From the NCBI GenBank assembly GCA_964610505.1, contig CAZSXU010000002.1:124001-188000 (forward strand): a stretch of DNA of 64,000 nucleotides, given 5' to 3'. This stretch comes from CAZSXU01 sp964610505. GTDB lineage: Bacteria > Arandabacterota > Arandabacteria > JAGLYR01. The notes below the pieces were generated by a model. The model worked only from the letters and a program-made list of their open reading frames with translations, was not told where the DNA came from and made no database searches. The stretch's first letter is position 1. Each line of letters opens with the position of its first letter. Both the position numbers and the translations under genes were made by a program. Below, piece by piece: positions 26,901-36,086 of this stretch.

Positions 26901-27399
26901 GAGCGTTCTGATCCGAAGTTCTCCACGGGAGGGTCTCGGTTTCGACGTCGAATACCTGAACCGCTGGCGGGGGGAAGACCTGGAGGAGGGTGGAGCGGTT
27001 CAAAGCGAGGAGCGACGCTCTCACGGGTTGAAGGTCCTGCTGACGGCGTGGCTGGGAGCCCGCGCCAGGCTGGCGCTGCGAAGCCAGTGGGAGGACTCGA
27101 TCGATCGGGTCTCCGATCGAAAGGTCCGGGCGGTTGAGATGGAGCCCAAGCTCACGTACAGTTTCCTCGGCAAGGGGCGCGCGGAATCCGCGGTCACATG
27201 GCGGGGGGCCTCGGGAGACGAGCAGACGGGATCTTTCTCGAGAATCGCGTACACCGGGCGTCCGGGCTGGGAATGGCGGTTGAGCGCCGACTACCGCGTG
27301 GGGAAGTACGTCACCGCCTCGCTCACCTACTCGGGGAGCAGTTTCGAAGGTCGGGATACGATGCACAGTGGAAAGTCGGAAGTCCGCGCGTACTTCTAG
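23980..27399 (+). CDS. Very large outer-membrane beta-barrel protein, possible SprA-related translocon
   Basis: The 1139-residue protein has a signal peptide (LGILGILTISLFLTPGGLRA) and almost no other helices. Residues about 140-370 hold a conserved-looking region with LGDYAVSI, KQGPYQLLSLDGG, VFGERMVRGENNDYTIDYADG and TTKRLITEDAEIAVDYEY. As I remember them, similar segments occur in large SprA-like surface proteins of FCB bacteria, but I could not search this. The rest is alternating strands ending in a tyrosine-phenylalanine (EVRAYF), typical of barrels. It lies after an overlapping NHL gene and before an Omp85 gene. Start 23980 overlaps that gene; the ribosome site is weak, and TTG starts near 24028 are possible. 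Confidence 0.6.
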   Translation: MIRSRTDPRVLGILGILTISLFLTPGGLRAATAPSDTVSLFRGEALVRGDGTPGPFPLPDRLIIPGSESVELEGRRLRAGPDYQLDAIRGLLTLTRSLETGQILYVRYERFPYDLEPVSFHRRMEIAPERSGVIEPHSAPAWEKPGGGTGQDLARLTVAGNKTFSVELGSNQDMTLKQALNLQIGGSVARDVEVRAILSDTDIPLQPEGTTQELEQLDNVLVEVKSTHLSATLGDYAVSITDSRFASLERQLEGVLGRADYDRVRVAAAGAVSKGKFASMEFRGEEGKQGPYQLLSLDGGTYIVVVAGSERVTVFGERMVRGENNDYTIDYADGTIQFTTKRLITEDAEIAVDYEYMTEEYKRGLYFGQTEALDLWGERVDIGMSVFSEQDQKSQPLAEDLTAKDREILAAAGDEEAWVTGATEVGAGEGLYNWIETAPGEGYFIWVGSDSGSYEVRFTELADSSGQYVRRFDDRAGRFIYEYTGRGSYTPRVRLPSPQSHTLADLRWNVRGTRRLTLSGEAALSSLDLNTFSDLDDGDNVGGVYEVRMALDKKPMGLGGRSLGAVSVRGLSRSREERFQSLGRTEAAYYGKRWNLYTTAPEREEQVREAEVVYEPWNGNRMALNYGRLDQGDQFTSIRKEAVASQDWGRGTAVSGVVEKVDSWDKRPAGDHRRKTRRFRSDASARLGGILSQFSFEHDSRDRGNPDSLLWGLRFEEARVSASLADAGAWGASVTVGRRENDVPLGGRWVPKSTSNTTEMLLKYQGAGTLSGGATVSHRRVEYDRRFQDADVTTDLADLDLKHSMFAGRLRNTFNYRISNATRTMRERHYVYVGEGADYDSLGNFVDGEGFYESVTVPGNPRPVTEVVASARFKWQPGPAGSPSGDGWPGHFAAETFLKVDERTTSTDRRRVYLLDPGVLQDDRTTLEGRFTLRQDVFLLPDQPTFSIRLRYEYNDLTDNRFEGLLRDVVEGRRSVLIRSSPREGLGFDVEYLNRWRGEDLEEGGAVQSEERRSHGLKVLLTAWLGARARLALRSQWEDSIDRVSDRKVRAVEMEPKLTYSFLGKGRAESAVTWRGASGDEQTGSFSRIAYTGRPGWEWRLSADYRVGKYVTASLTYSGSSFEGRDTMHSGKSEVRAYF

Positions 27400-27424
27400 T
27401 GTCGTGACCCGGAAGTAGCTGGGT

Positions 27425-27451
27425 CGGCCCGGCTGTGGACCGTCCGGGCCG
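27425..27451 (+). other. Intergenic hairpin before the Omp85 gene
   Basis: CGGCCCGG and CCGGGCCG pair perfectly over eight base pairs around an 11-base loop. No T run follows. It may be a processing or stability element between cistrons. Confidence 0.45.
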
Positions 27452-27482
27452 GGCCGGATGACGGCGGAACGAATCGAGAACC

Positions 27483-29249
27483 ATGAGCGAGCGACGAAAA
27501 CTCAGGAGAGCCGGCCCGATGTGGACCCTCGGCGCCGTCCTGATCTGGACGGCTCCGGTCTTCTCGGCCGACCGCCCTCCGGTCGGCGCGGGCGCCGACA
27601 CGGTGCGGGTTGCCGGGATCGCGGTGGAGGGTCATCGGACTTTCTCGACGAGGCAGATCCTCGACTGGATCGACATCCGGCCGCAGACTCGAGTGACTCG
27701 GGCGGAGGTCCGGAATCGCCTGACGAACCTGCTCGCCCGGTACCGGGATTCGGGCTATCCGCGGGCCGAGGCCAGAACCTTCTGGGAACCGGCTTCCGGA
27801 GGAAGGATGGACCTGCGCGTGCAGGTCGAGGAGGGACCCCGATACCGGGTCCGGTCCGTGTCTCTCGAAGGTTGTCGGGGGGTGCCCTGTAAGATCCTGG
27901 AGTCCATGCTGGAGACTCGAGAGGGTTCTCTGCTCCGAAGCGACGTGGTTCGGGGCGATCTCGAGGGGATGCTTGAAGCTTATGAGAACCGGGGGTATCC
28001 TTACGCGCGCATCGAAACGAGGCCCGGGTGGGAGACTTCCGGTGAGATCGATCTCGCCTTGAAGATCGACGAGGGCCCGAGGGTGTTGCTTGAGGCGATC
28101 CGCATCGACGGCAACACGTCCACCCGAGATCACGTGATCGAGAGGGAGTGCGGCATCCATCCGGGCGAGATCTACGCCCAGAAGAAGATCGACAGGATTC
28201 GGGCCCGTCTCCAGCGACTGGGTTTCTTCAGCGACGTGACGGCTTCCGTCGCTCTTGAAGATGAATCGGGCCGGGCCGCCCTCGACATTCGGGTCGTGGA
28301 GAGGAAGACCAACAGCCTGTACGGCGCCGTGGGCTATGTGCCCCGGGAGCCCGAGGGCTATCTCACGGGAATCCTCGACCTGTCCTTCGGGAACATCGGG
28401 GGGACCGGGCGTTCGGCCGCCGTCCGTTGGCGCACGTACCAGCCGGGAGCGTTCGAGTGGACCTTCTCCTACGGGGAGCCGTGGATATTGGGAATCCCGC
28501 TCGAGGGACGGATCTCGGTTCATCAGGAGGTGCGGGATTCCACCTTCACCAAGACGGTGGGCGAGGTGGGTCTGGAGGTTCCCCTTGGGGATCGGTTCCG
28601 GGCGAGTGTCGGTGTCCGGTCCGAGGGCGTCACGGCGGGTTCGGGGGGGGAAAGGTTGATTCTGGGGAGCCGAAAGCAGGCCGCGGACCTGGCGTTCACG
28701 AGTGACGTTCGCGATGATCCGTTGAATCCGACCCGAGGATGGCGGGGGCGAATGGAAGCCGCCTACGGCCGCAAACAATACGACGGCGGTCACGACGCCA
28801 TTCGTTCCGTCGTCTACGAAGCGATGACCGAGTTCTTTGTCCCCGTGGCCCGCCGGCAGGTCCTGGCGCTCATGGGGGGGGGCGCATGGTTGGACACGTC
28901 GGAGAGAGATGTCCCCGAACACGAGCAGTTCTACGTGGGGGGAGCGGAGAGTCTCCGGGGATACGGCGAGGACGCGTTTTTCGGGTGGCGGGTGTTCTCG
29001 GCCGGAATCGAATACCGGTTTCTCCTGGGACGCCGATCGCGTCTTCATGTGTTCGCCGACGGCGCACGGCTGGATCGGAGGCTTCCCGCGTCCGGAGGTT
29101 TGGAGGATCGGAAAACCTGGCTCCTGGGGTACGGGTTCGGTCTTCGCTCGGAATCCCGATTGGGTATGATCGGGGTGGACTTCGGGCTGGCTCGGGGCGA
29201 TCCGCTGACCGAGGGGAAAATCCATCTTCGTGTAGAAGGGGAGTTCTAG
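27483..29249 (+). CDS. Omp85-family (BamA/TamA-like) outer-membrane assembly protein
   Basis: The 588-residue product has a signal peptide, about three POTRA domains (first starts VRVAGIAVEGHRTFSTRQIL, next VRSVSLEGCRGV, next LLEAIRIDGNTSTRDHVIERE), and a C-terminal 16-strand-type barrel with the VGGAESLRGYGED motif that corresponds to the conserved (V/I)RG(F/Y) tip of the Omp85 barrel lid loop. It ends in phenylalanine. Three POTRA domains make it shorter than BamA and closer to TamA, so it may insert particular barrels such as the large protein encoded upstream. Start ATG 27483. Confidence 0.88.
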   Translation: MSERRKLRRAGPMWTLGAVLIWTAPVFSADRPPVGAGADTVRVAGIAVEGHRTFSTRQILDWIDIRPQTRVTRAEVRNRLTNLLARYRDSGYPRAEARTFWEPASGGRMDLRVQVEEGPRYRVRSVSLEGCRGVPCKILESMLETREGSLLRSDVVRGDLEGMLEAYENRGYPYARIETRPGWETSGEIDLALKIDEGPRVLLEAIRIDGNTSTRDHVIERECGIHPGEIYAQKKIDRIRARLQRLGFFSDVTASVALEDESGRAALDIRVVERKTNSLYGAVGYVPREPEGYLTGILDLSFGNIGGTGRSAAVRWRTYQPGAFEWTFSYGEPWILGIPLEGRISVHQEVRDSTFTKTVGEVGLEVPLGDRFRASVGVRSEGVTAGSGGERLILGSRKQAADLAFTSDVRDDPLNPTRGWRGRMEAAYGRKQYDGGHDAIRSVVYEAMTEFFVPVARRQVLALMGGGAWLDTSERDVPEHEQFYVGGAESLRGYGEDAFFGWRVFSAGIEYRFLLGRRSRLHVFADGARLDRRLPASGGLEDRKTWLLGYGFGLRSESRLGMIGVDFGLARGDPLTEGKIHLRVEGEF

Positions 29250-29315
29250 GCCGCGAAGGTGAAGCAAGCGGAGGACATGGAGACAGCCGAGATCCGAGAA
29301 ACGAATGCGACAGCG

Positions 29316-29557
29316 CCGGGCCCGGGATGGCATGTTCCGGTTTTCGGCTCTCGGCTTTCGCATCTCTCGCAAGGGCCTTGCGCCGCGGGAAGCACTCGGC
29401 GTCACTTGGCCCCAGCGTGAAGGGGGGATTGTGTTCAGCAAGGAGCGTGGCGACTCGCGGCGTTGGAACACCCCACGCTGCGGCCGTCGTTCCGGCGAGT
29501 GCTCCCCGCAGCCGGCCCGGGGGTGGTGTGTTCCGGCTTTCGGCTCTCGGCTCTCGG
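29316..29557. repeat. Direct and inverted repeats in the 430-base spacer before ligA
   Basis: Two direct copies of about 45 bases (29316-29360 and 29511-29557, each ending in TTTCGGCTCTCGGCT) flank an imperfect inverted repeat: left arm about 29380-29436 and right arm about 29464-29513, sharing GCGGG(A/G)AGCACTCG and GGCC-CAGCGTG blocks around a loop of about 27 bases. No reading frame is convincing. It may be a small mobile-element remnant, a REP-like unit or a structured RNA. Confidence 0.6.
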
Positions 29558-29681
29558 CCGTATTGCTCGAGCCCAAGGCCCCATCTTCGGCACGTTGCCT
29601 GAAAGAAGCCCCTGTGGAATCTGTGGCTGTAGGATTTCCGCCTCTCGGCCGCGGCGATCTCGAACGGAGGGCATGATCATC

Positions 29682-31709
29682 ATGAAGGAACAGGAAGCTG
29701 CGAAGAGGATGGAGGAACTCCGGAGCGAGATTGCCCGACACGACCACCGCTACTATGTTCTGGCCGATCCGGTGATCTCCGACGAGGCCTATGATCGTCT
29801 TCTGCGCGATCTATCGGACTTGGAGGCGGCTTTCCCGCATCTCGTCACCCCCGACTCTCCCACCCAGCGGGTGAGCGGGCGCGTAAGCGAGGGGTTCGCC
29901 CTCGTGACGCACGGCACACCGATGCTCAGCATCATGAACGGCTACGAGGAGGACGAAGTTCGGGAATTCGATCAGCGTGTGAAGAAGCTGTTGGGAGTCG
30001 CCCGCGTTACGTACGCCGTGGAACCGAAGATCGACGGCGTGGCGGTTTCTCTCCTCTACGAGCGAGGGGTGTTCACTCGGGGCGCGACCCGCGGAGACGG
30101 GGAGCGCGGGGACGACATCACGGCCAACCTGCGTACGCTGAGGCAGATTCCCATGAGGCTGGTCGACGTTCCGAGCCCTCCCGAACGCCTCGAGGTCCGG
30201 GGAGAAGTCTACATTCCGACGGAAGCCTTTGAGCGCCTCAACAGCGATCAGCTGGAACAGGGCGCGCGGGTGTTTGCGAATCCCCGAAACGCGACCGCCG
30301 GATCGCTCAAGCTCCTGGATCCACGGATCGTGGCCGCGCGGCCCCTGAATATCTTCATTCACAGCGTCGTCGACGGCGAGGCCCTGGGAGCGGCCACCCA
30401 CGCCGAGGCGCTCGAGCGCGGCCGGCGATTGGGCCTCAGGATCGTCGAGTCCGTCCAGGTGGTGCGGAGCGCGGAGGAGGTGCTGGAGCGATGCAGGGAA
30501 TGGGAATCGCACCGCTTCGACCTGGCTTACCAGGTCGACGGAATGGTGATCAAGGTCGACGATCTGGCCGCACAGCGGGCGCTGGGTCACACGTCAAAGA
30601 ATCCCCGCTGGATCCTGGCCTTCAAGTTTCCGGCGCTCGAGGCGATGACGGTCGTCCGGAACATCGTACCCCAGGTGGGACGGACGGGCGTCGTGACCCC
30701 CGTGGCGATTCTGGAACCGGTCGCACTTGCCGGATCGACCATCTCTCGGGCCACACTTCACAACGCGGATGAGATCCGTCGAAAGGACATTCGCGTAGGG
30801 GACACGGTCGTCATCCAGAAGGGTGGAGAGGTCATTCCCAAGGTGGTCAAGGTCATCCTCGACCAGCGCAGCGGTGAGGAAAGACCTTTCACTATGCCCG
30901 AGCATTGTCCCTCCTGCGGCGAACCGCTCAAGACGTTCGACGATGAGGTTGCCGTTCGGTGCACCCACATTCGATGCCCGGCCCAGATCCAGCGGCGCAT
31001 TCGCCATTTCGCCGGGCGCAATGCGATGGACATCGAGGGACTGGGGAACGTCCTGGTGGAGAGCCTCGTGGGACAGGGATGGGTGTCGGATCCCGGGGAT
31101 CTCTACGGTCTGGACCCGGAAAAAGTTGCGGCGCTTGAACGGATGGGTGAGAAATCCGCAGACAATCTCACGCGGGCGCTCGAGGAGAGCAAGGGCCGGG
31201 GGCTGGCGCGGCTGGTGTTCGGTCTGGGCATACGGCACGTCGGCGTGCGTGCGGCGCGTATCCTGGCCGAGCATTTCGGTTCGATGGATCGATTGGCCAA
31301 GGCGGGTGAGGAGGAACTCTCGGCCCTTGGCGATATCGGACCCGTGATCGCCGCATCGGTGGCGGACTTCTTCTCCCAGGCTCCGACAGCGGTCGTCATC
31401 GACAAGCTTCGAGCGGCGGGGGTTCGAATGGAATCCCGCTCCGCGAGAAAGGGCGGAAGGCTCAAAGATCTCCGGTTCGTCGTGACGGGCACCCTTCCCG
31501 GGCGGAGCCGGAGCGACGTGGAAGCCCTGATCCGGGCCGAGGGAGGTGACGTCTCGGGAAGCGTGAGCCGCAGAACGAGCTATCTCGTCACGGGAGAAAA
31601 GCCGGGTTCGAAACTGGCCAAGGCCCGGTCCCTGGGCGTACCGGTGATCGACGTGGCCGCGCTGGAAGAGATGATCGGACGCCGTCCGGGGAGCGGACAA
31701 GCCGGTTGA
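29682..31709 (+). CDS. ligA: NAD-dependent DNA ligase
   Basis: LigA seals nicks in DNA using NAD and is essential for replication and repair. The 675-residue protein has the usual order: Ia domain (HRYYVLADP), adenylation domain with the nucleophile K116 in EPKIDG, OB fold (GRTGVVTPVAIL), a four-cysteine zinc finger (CPSCG...CTHIRCP), helix-hairpin-helix repeats and a C-terminal BRCT domain (about 595-670). The ATG at 29682 is chosen because GGAGG at 29666-29670 is 11 bases away; ATG 29673 is in frame but only two bases from it. The thiC promoter overlaps its stop codon. Confidence 0.96.
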   Translation: MKEQEAAKRMEELRSEIARHDHRYYVLADPVISDEAYDRLLRDLSDLEAAFPHLVTPDSPTQRVSGRVSEGFALVTHGTPMLSIMNGYEEDEVREFDQRVKKLLGVARVTYAVEPKIDGVAVSLLYERGVFTRGATRGDGERGDDITANLRTLRQIPMRLVDVPSPPERLEVRGEVYIPTEAFERLNSDQLEQGARVFANPRNATAGSLKLLDPRIVAARPLNIFIHSVVDGEALGAATHAEALERGRRLGLRIVESVQVVRSAEEVLERCREWESHRFDLAYQVDGMVIKVDDLAAQRALGHTSKNPRWILAFKFPALEAMTVVRNIVPQVGRTGVVTPVAILEPVALAGSTISRATLHNADEIRRKDIRVGDTVVIQKGGEVIPKVVKVILDQRSGEERPFTMPEHCPSCGEPLKTFDDEVAVRCTHIRCPAQIQRRIRHFAGRNAMDIEGLGNVLVESLVGQGWVSDPGDLYGLDPEKVAALERMGEKSADNLTRALEESKGRGLARLVFGLGIRHVGVRAARILAEHFGSMDRLAKAGEEELSALGDIGPVIAASVADFFSQAPTAVVIDKLRAAGVRMESRSARKGGRLKDLRFVVTGTLPGRSRSDVEALIRAEGGDVSGSVSRRTSYLVTGEKPGSKLAKARSLGVPVIDVAALEEMIGRRPGSGQAG

Positions 31710-31734
31710 CGGTTGGCGGGCCGGGGTCTATGAT
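31706..31734 (+). promoter_or_regulatory. thiC operon promoter overlapping the ligA stop codon
   Basis: TTGACG at 31706-31711 and TATGAT at 31729-31734 are separated by 17 bases. The TGA stop of ligA is inside the -35 box. Only about 50 bases of leader remain before thiC, too short for a TPP riboswitch, and none was seen. Confidence 0.72.
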
Positions 31735-31787
31735 GAGTTTCGGGAGTGTACGAGTGCTTTTCTTGCGATAGATGGGAGTGACGCTAT

Positions 31788-33080
31788 ATGACGCAGTGCC
31801 AATCCGCACGACAGGGCATCGTCACCGAAGAGATGAAACGCGTGGCCGATGCCGAGGGGAGGAGCGTGGATGTCATCCGCTCCGGGGTCGAGAGCGGCCG
31901 GATTGTGATCTGCCGGAATGTCCGCGGCGAGCATCGGATCCCGGTGGGTATCGGAAAAGGTCTTCGGACCAAAGTGAACGCCAACATCGGTACATCCCCG
32001 GACGCCTCGGGCGCCGATCAGGAGATCGAGAAACTGAAGGCGGCCGTGGAAGCGGGTACCGACACGGTGATGGATTTGAGCGTGGGCGGCCGGATCGACG
32101 GGGTGCGAAGGCGGGTTCTCGACGAGTCCGCCGTTCCCGTGGGAACGGTCCCCATCTACCAGAGCGCCGCCGACATCCTGGAACAGAAGGGCGAGATCGT
32201 CGACCTCCGCGAGGAAGACATTCTGGAGGTGTTCGAGAGGCACGCCGCCGACGGTGTCGACTTCGCGACGCTTCACTGCGGGGTGACCCGCGAGGTTCTC
32301 CGGCGACTGAGACGGGTGAACCGGGTGATCCCGATCGTCAGCCGCGGAGCCGCTCTCCTTGCGGAGTGGATGGAGAAGAACGGCAAGGAGAATCCTTTCT
32401 ACGCCAACTATGATCGGGTGCTTGAGATCGCCGAAACCTACGACGTCACGCTGAGTCTGGGCGACGGCCTCCGGCCGGGGGCGCTGGCCGACGCGTCGGA
32501 CGGGGCGCAGATTGCGGAATTGATTGTGATCGGGGAACTGGTGGAACGGGCCCGGGCGCGCGGCGTGCAGGTCATGGTGGAGGGTCCCGGCCATGTTCCG
32601 CTGCACCAGGTCGAGGCCAACGTGGTGATGGAGAAGAAGATCTGCGACGAGGCGCCCTTCTATGTTCTGGGACCGCTGGTGACGGACGTGGCCTGTGGCT
32701 ACGATCACATCTCCTCCGCCATCGGTGGCGCGCTGGCCGCCGCGGCCGGCGCGGATTTCCTCTGCTACGTGACCCCTGCCGAACACCTGGGTCTGCCCAC
32801 CCGCGAAGACGTGCGCGAGGGCGTGATGGCATGCCGCATCGCCGCCCACGCCGGCGACATCGCCAAGGAACTACCCGGGGCGCTGGACTGGGACCGCCGA
32901 ATGTCCGAGGCACGGGGGGCTCTGGATTGGAAGACCATGATTGGACTGGCGATGGATCCGATTCGGGCCGAGCGGCTGCGCTCCGCAAGTCCCCCGGGGA
33001 ACCAGGATCTCTGTTCGATGTGCGGGGAATTTTGCGCCGTGAAGAAATCCACCGGGGTGTTCAAAGAACCCACGCGGTAA
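31788..33080 (+). CDS. thiC: Phosphomethylpyrimidine synthase
   Basis: ThiC is a radical-SAM enzyme that converts aminoimidazole ribotide into hydroxymethylpyrimidine phosphate for thiamine synthesis. The 430-residue protein shows the MKRVADAEG and GTNANIGTSP-like substrate regions (here KVNANIGTSPD), SVGDGLRPG-like LSLGDGLRPG, EGPGHVPLHQ, and the C-terminal iron-sulfur motif CSMCGEFCAVK near residue 410. The length is that of the short ThiC form without the N-terminal extension. No other thiamine-synthesis gene is adjacent. It starts the operon that continues with the hut genes 35 bases downstream. Confidence 0.95.
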   Translation: MTQCQSARQGIVTEEMKRVADAEGRSVDVIRSGVESGRIVICRNVRGEHRIPVGIGKGLRTKVNANIGTSPDASGADQEIEKLKAAVEAGTDTVMDLSVGGRIDGVRRRVLDESAVPVGTVPIYQSAADILEQKGEIVDLREEDILEVFERHAADGVDFATLHCGVTREVLRRLRRVNRVIPIVSRGAALLAEWMEKNGKENPFYANYDRVLEIAETYDVTLSLGDGLRPGALADASDGAQIAELIVIGELVERARARGVQVMVEGPGHVPLHQVEANVVMEKKICDEAPFYVLGPLVTDVACGYDHISSAIGGALAAAAGADFLCYVTPAEHLGLPTREDVREGVMACRIAAHAGDIAKELPGALDWDRRMSEARGALDWKTMIGLAMDPIRAERLRSASPPGNQDLCSMCGEFCAVKKSTGVFKEPTR

Positions 33081-33115
33081 CCTCCCACGGGAGGTATCAT
33101 GAGGGAGGCGGTACG

Positions 33116-34777
<1,662 letters not shown>

Positions 34778-34790
34778 AGGGGGAACACCC

Positions 34791-36059
34791 GTGAAGCGCG
34801 CGGCAGACCTGATCATCGAAGATATTGACGAGCTGGTCACGGTGGATCCCGCCGAGGGAGATCGGGAGGAAGGGGACCTGGGTGTCATTCGGAGCGGGGC
34901 CATTGCCTGCGGAGGCGGGGAAATCCTTGCGGTCGGTCCCACTCTGGCCCTGTCCGAATCCTACCGCCTGACGACCGGTGGAATCCGGATGCGAGGTCAG
35001 GGCCGCGTGGTCTTGCCGGGTTTCGTGGATCCCCACACCCACGTTGTGTTCGCGGGTTCCCGGGAACACGAGTTCGAACTCCGAATCTGCGGTTCGACGT
35101 ACCAGGAAATCGCCGCCACGGGGGGCGGCATTCGCTCTACGGTCAAGGCGGTACGCGAGACGTCGGCCGAAGACCTGTTCAAAGCCGGCCTGCGCCGGTT
35201 GGATCGGATGTTGGCGCTGGGTACGACCACGGCCGAGGCCAAGAGCGGCTACGGTCTTTCGAGGGATTCCGAGATCAAGATGCTGGAGGTGATCGGCAAG
35301 CTGAACGACGAGCACCCCGTGGATCTCATCCCCACGTTTCTGGGAGCGCACGAGGTTCCCGAGGAATACGCACATCACAAAGAAGAGTATATTGACCAGC
35401 TGATCGAAGAGATGATTCCTGAAGTAGCGGAACGCTCGCTTGCGGAGTTCTGCGACGTATTCTGCGAAGAGGCCGTGTACTCGCGAGAGGAGTCCGAAAG
35501 GATCCTGGTGGCTGCGGCGCAGAAGGGATTGAAACCGAAGATTCACGCCGACGAGTTCACGAACCAGAGAGGCGCGGAACTGGCGGTGGAGGTGGGTGCC
35601 GTTTCGGCCGATCACCTTCTGGCCATTTCGGTTCAGGGCCTGAATGCTCTCCGGGAGAGCCGGGTTATTCCGGTCCTCCTGCCGGGCACATCCTTCAGCC
35701 TGGGGCTGGACAGTTATGCTCCGGCCCGGGAGATGCTCCAGTGGGGACTCAAGGTCGCGTTGGGAACCGATCTGAACCCGGGGAGTTCCATGACCGAGTC
35801 GATGCCCATGATCATGACGCTCGCCTGCGTGATGCTCAGGATGACGCCGGCCGAAGCGATTGTAGGGGCGACCCTCAATGCGGCCCGGGCGGTGGACCGA
35901 TCCGAGTCGGTCGGGAGCCTGTCTCCCGGGAAGAAGGCCGACTTCATCCTTCTGGAGGCTCCTTCCTTCCGGTATCTTCCCTACCACTACGGCGTGAACC
36001 TGGTGGATCGGGTTGTCAAGAACGGCCGGTTGGTGGTGGATCGCGGCACACGAGTGTAG
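34791..36059 (+). CDS. hutI: Imidazolonepropionase
   Basis: HutI hydrolyses imidazolonepropionate to formiminoglutamate, the step after HutU. The 422-residue amidohydrolase has the metal-binding DPHTHVVFAG, the ATGGGI region, IHADEF, SADHL and the TDLNPG motif near the C-terminus in the order expected for the family. GTG 34791 follows GAGGGGGAA. The pairing with hutU at 13 bases supports a shared transcript. Confidence 0.95.
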   Translation: MKRAADLIIEDIDELVTVDPAEGDREEGDLGVIRSGAIACGGGEILAVGPTLALSESYRLTTGGIRMRGQGRVVLPGFVDPHTHVVFAGSREHEFELRICGSTYQEIAATGGGIRSTVKAVRETSAEDLFKAGLRRLDRMLALGTTTAEAKSGYGLSRDSEIKMLEVIGKLNDEHPVDLIPTFLGAHEVPEEYAHHKEEYIDQLIEEMIPEVAERSLAEFCDVFCEEAVYSREESERILVAAAQKGLKPKIHADEFTNQRGAELAVEVGAVSADHLLAISVQGLNALRESRVIPVLLPGTSFSLGLDSYAPAREMLQWGLKVALGTDLNPGSSMTESMPMIMTLACVMLRMTPAEAIVGATLNAARAVDRSESVGSLSPGKKADFILLEAPSFRYLPYHYGVNLVDRVVKNGRLVVDRGTRV

Positions 36060-36086
36060 CCGAACCCGAGCGACGGGAATGAAAGC

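Noticed and set aside
31734..31787. TPP riboswitch upstream of thiC
   Set aside because: Only about 50 bases of leader exist and no conserved riboswitch segment is visible.
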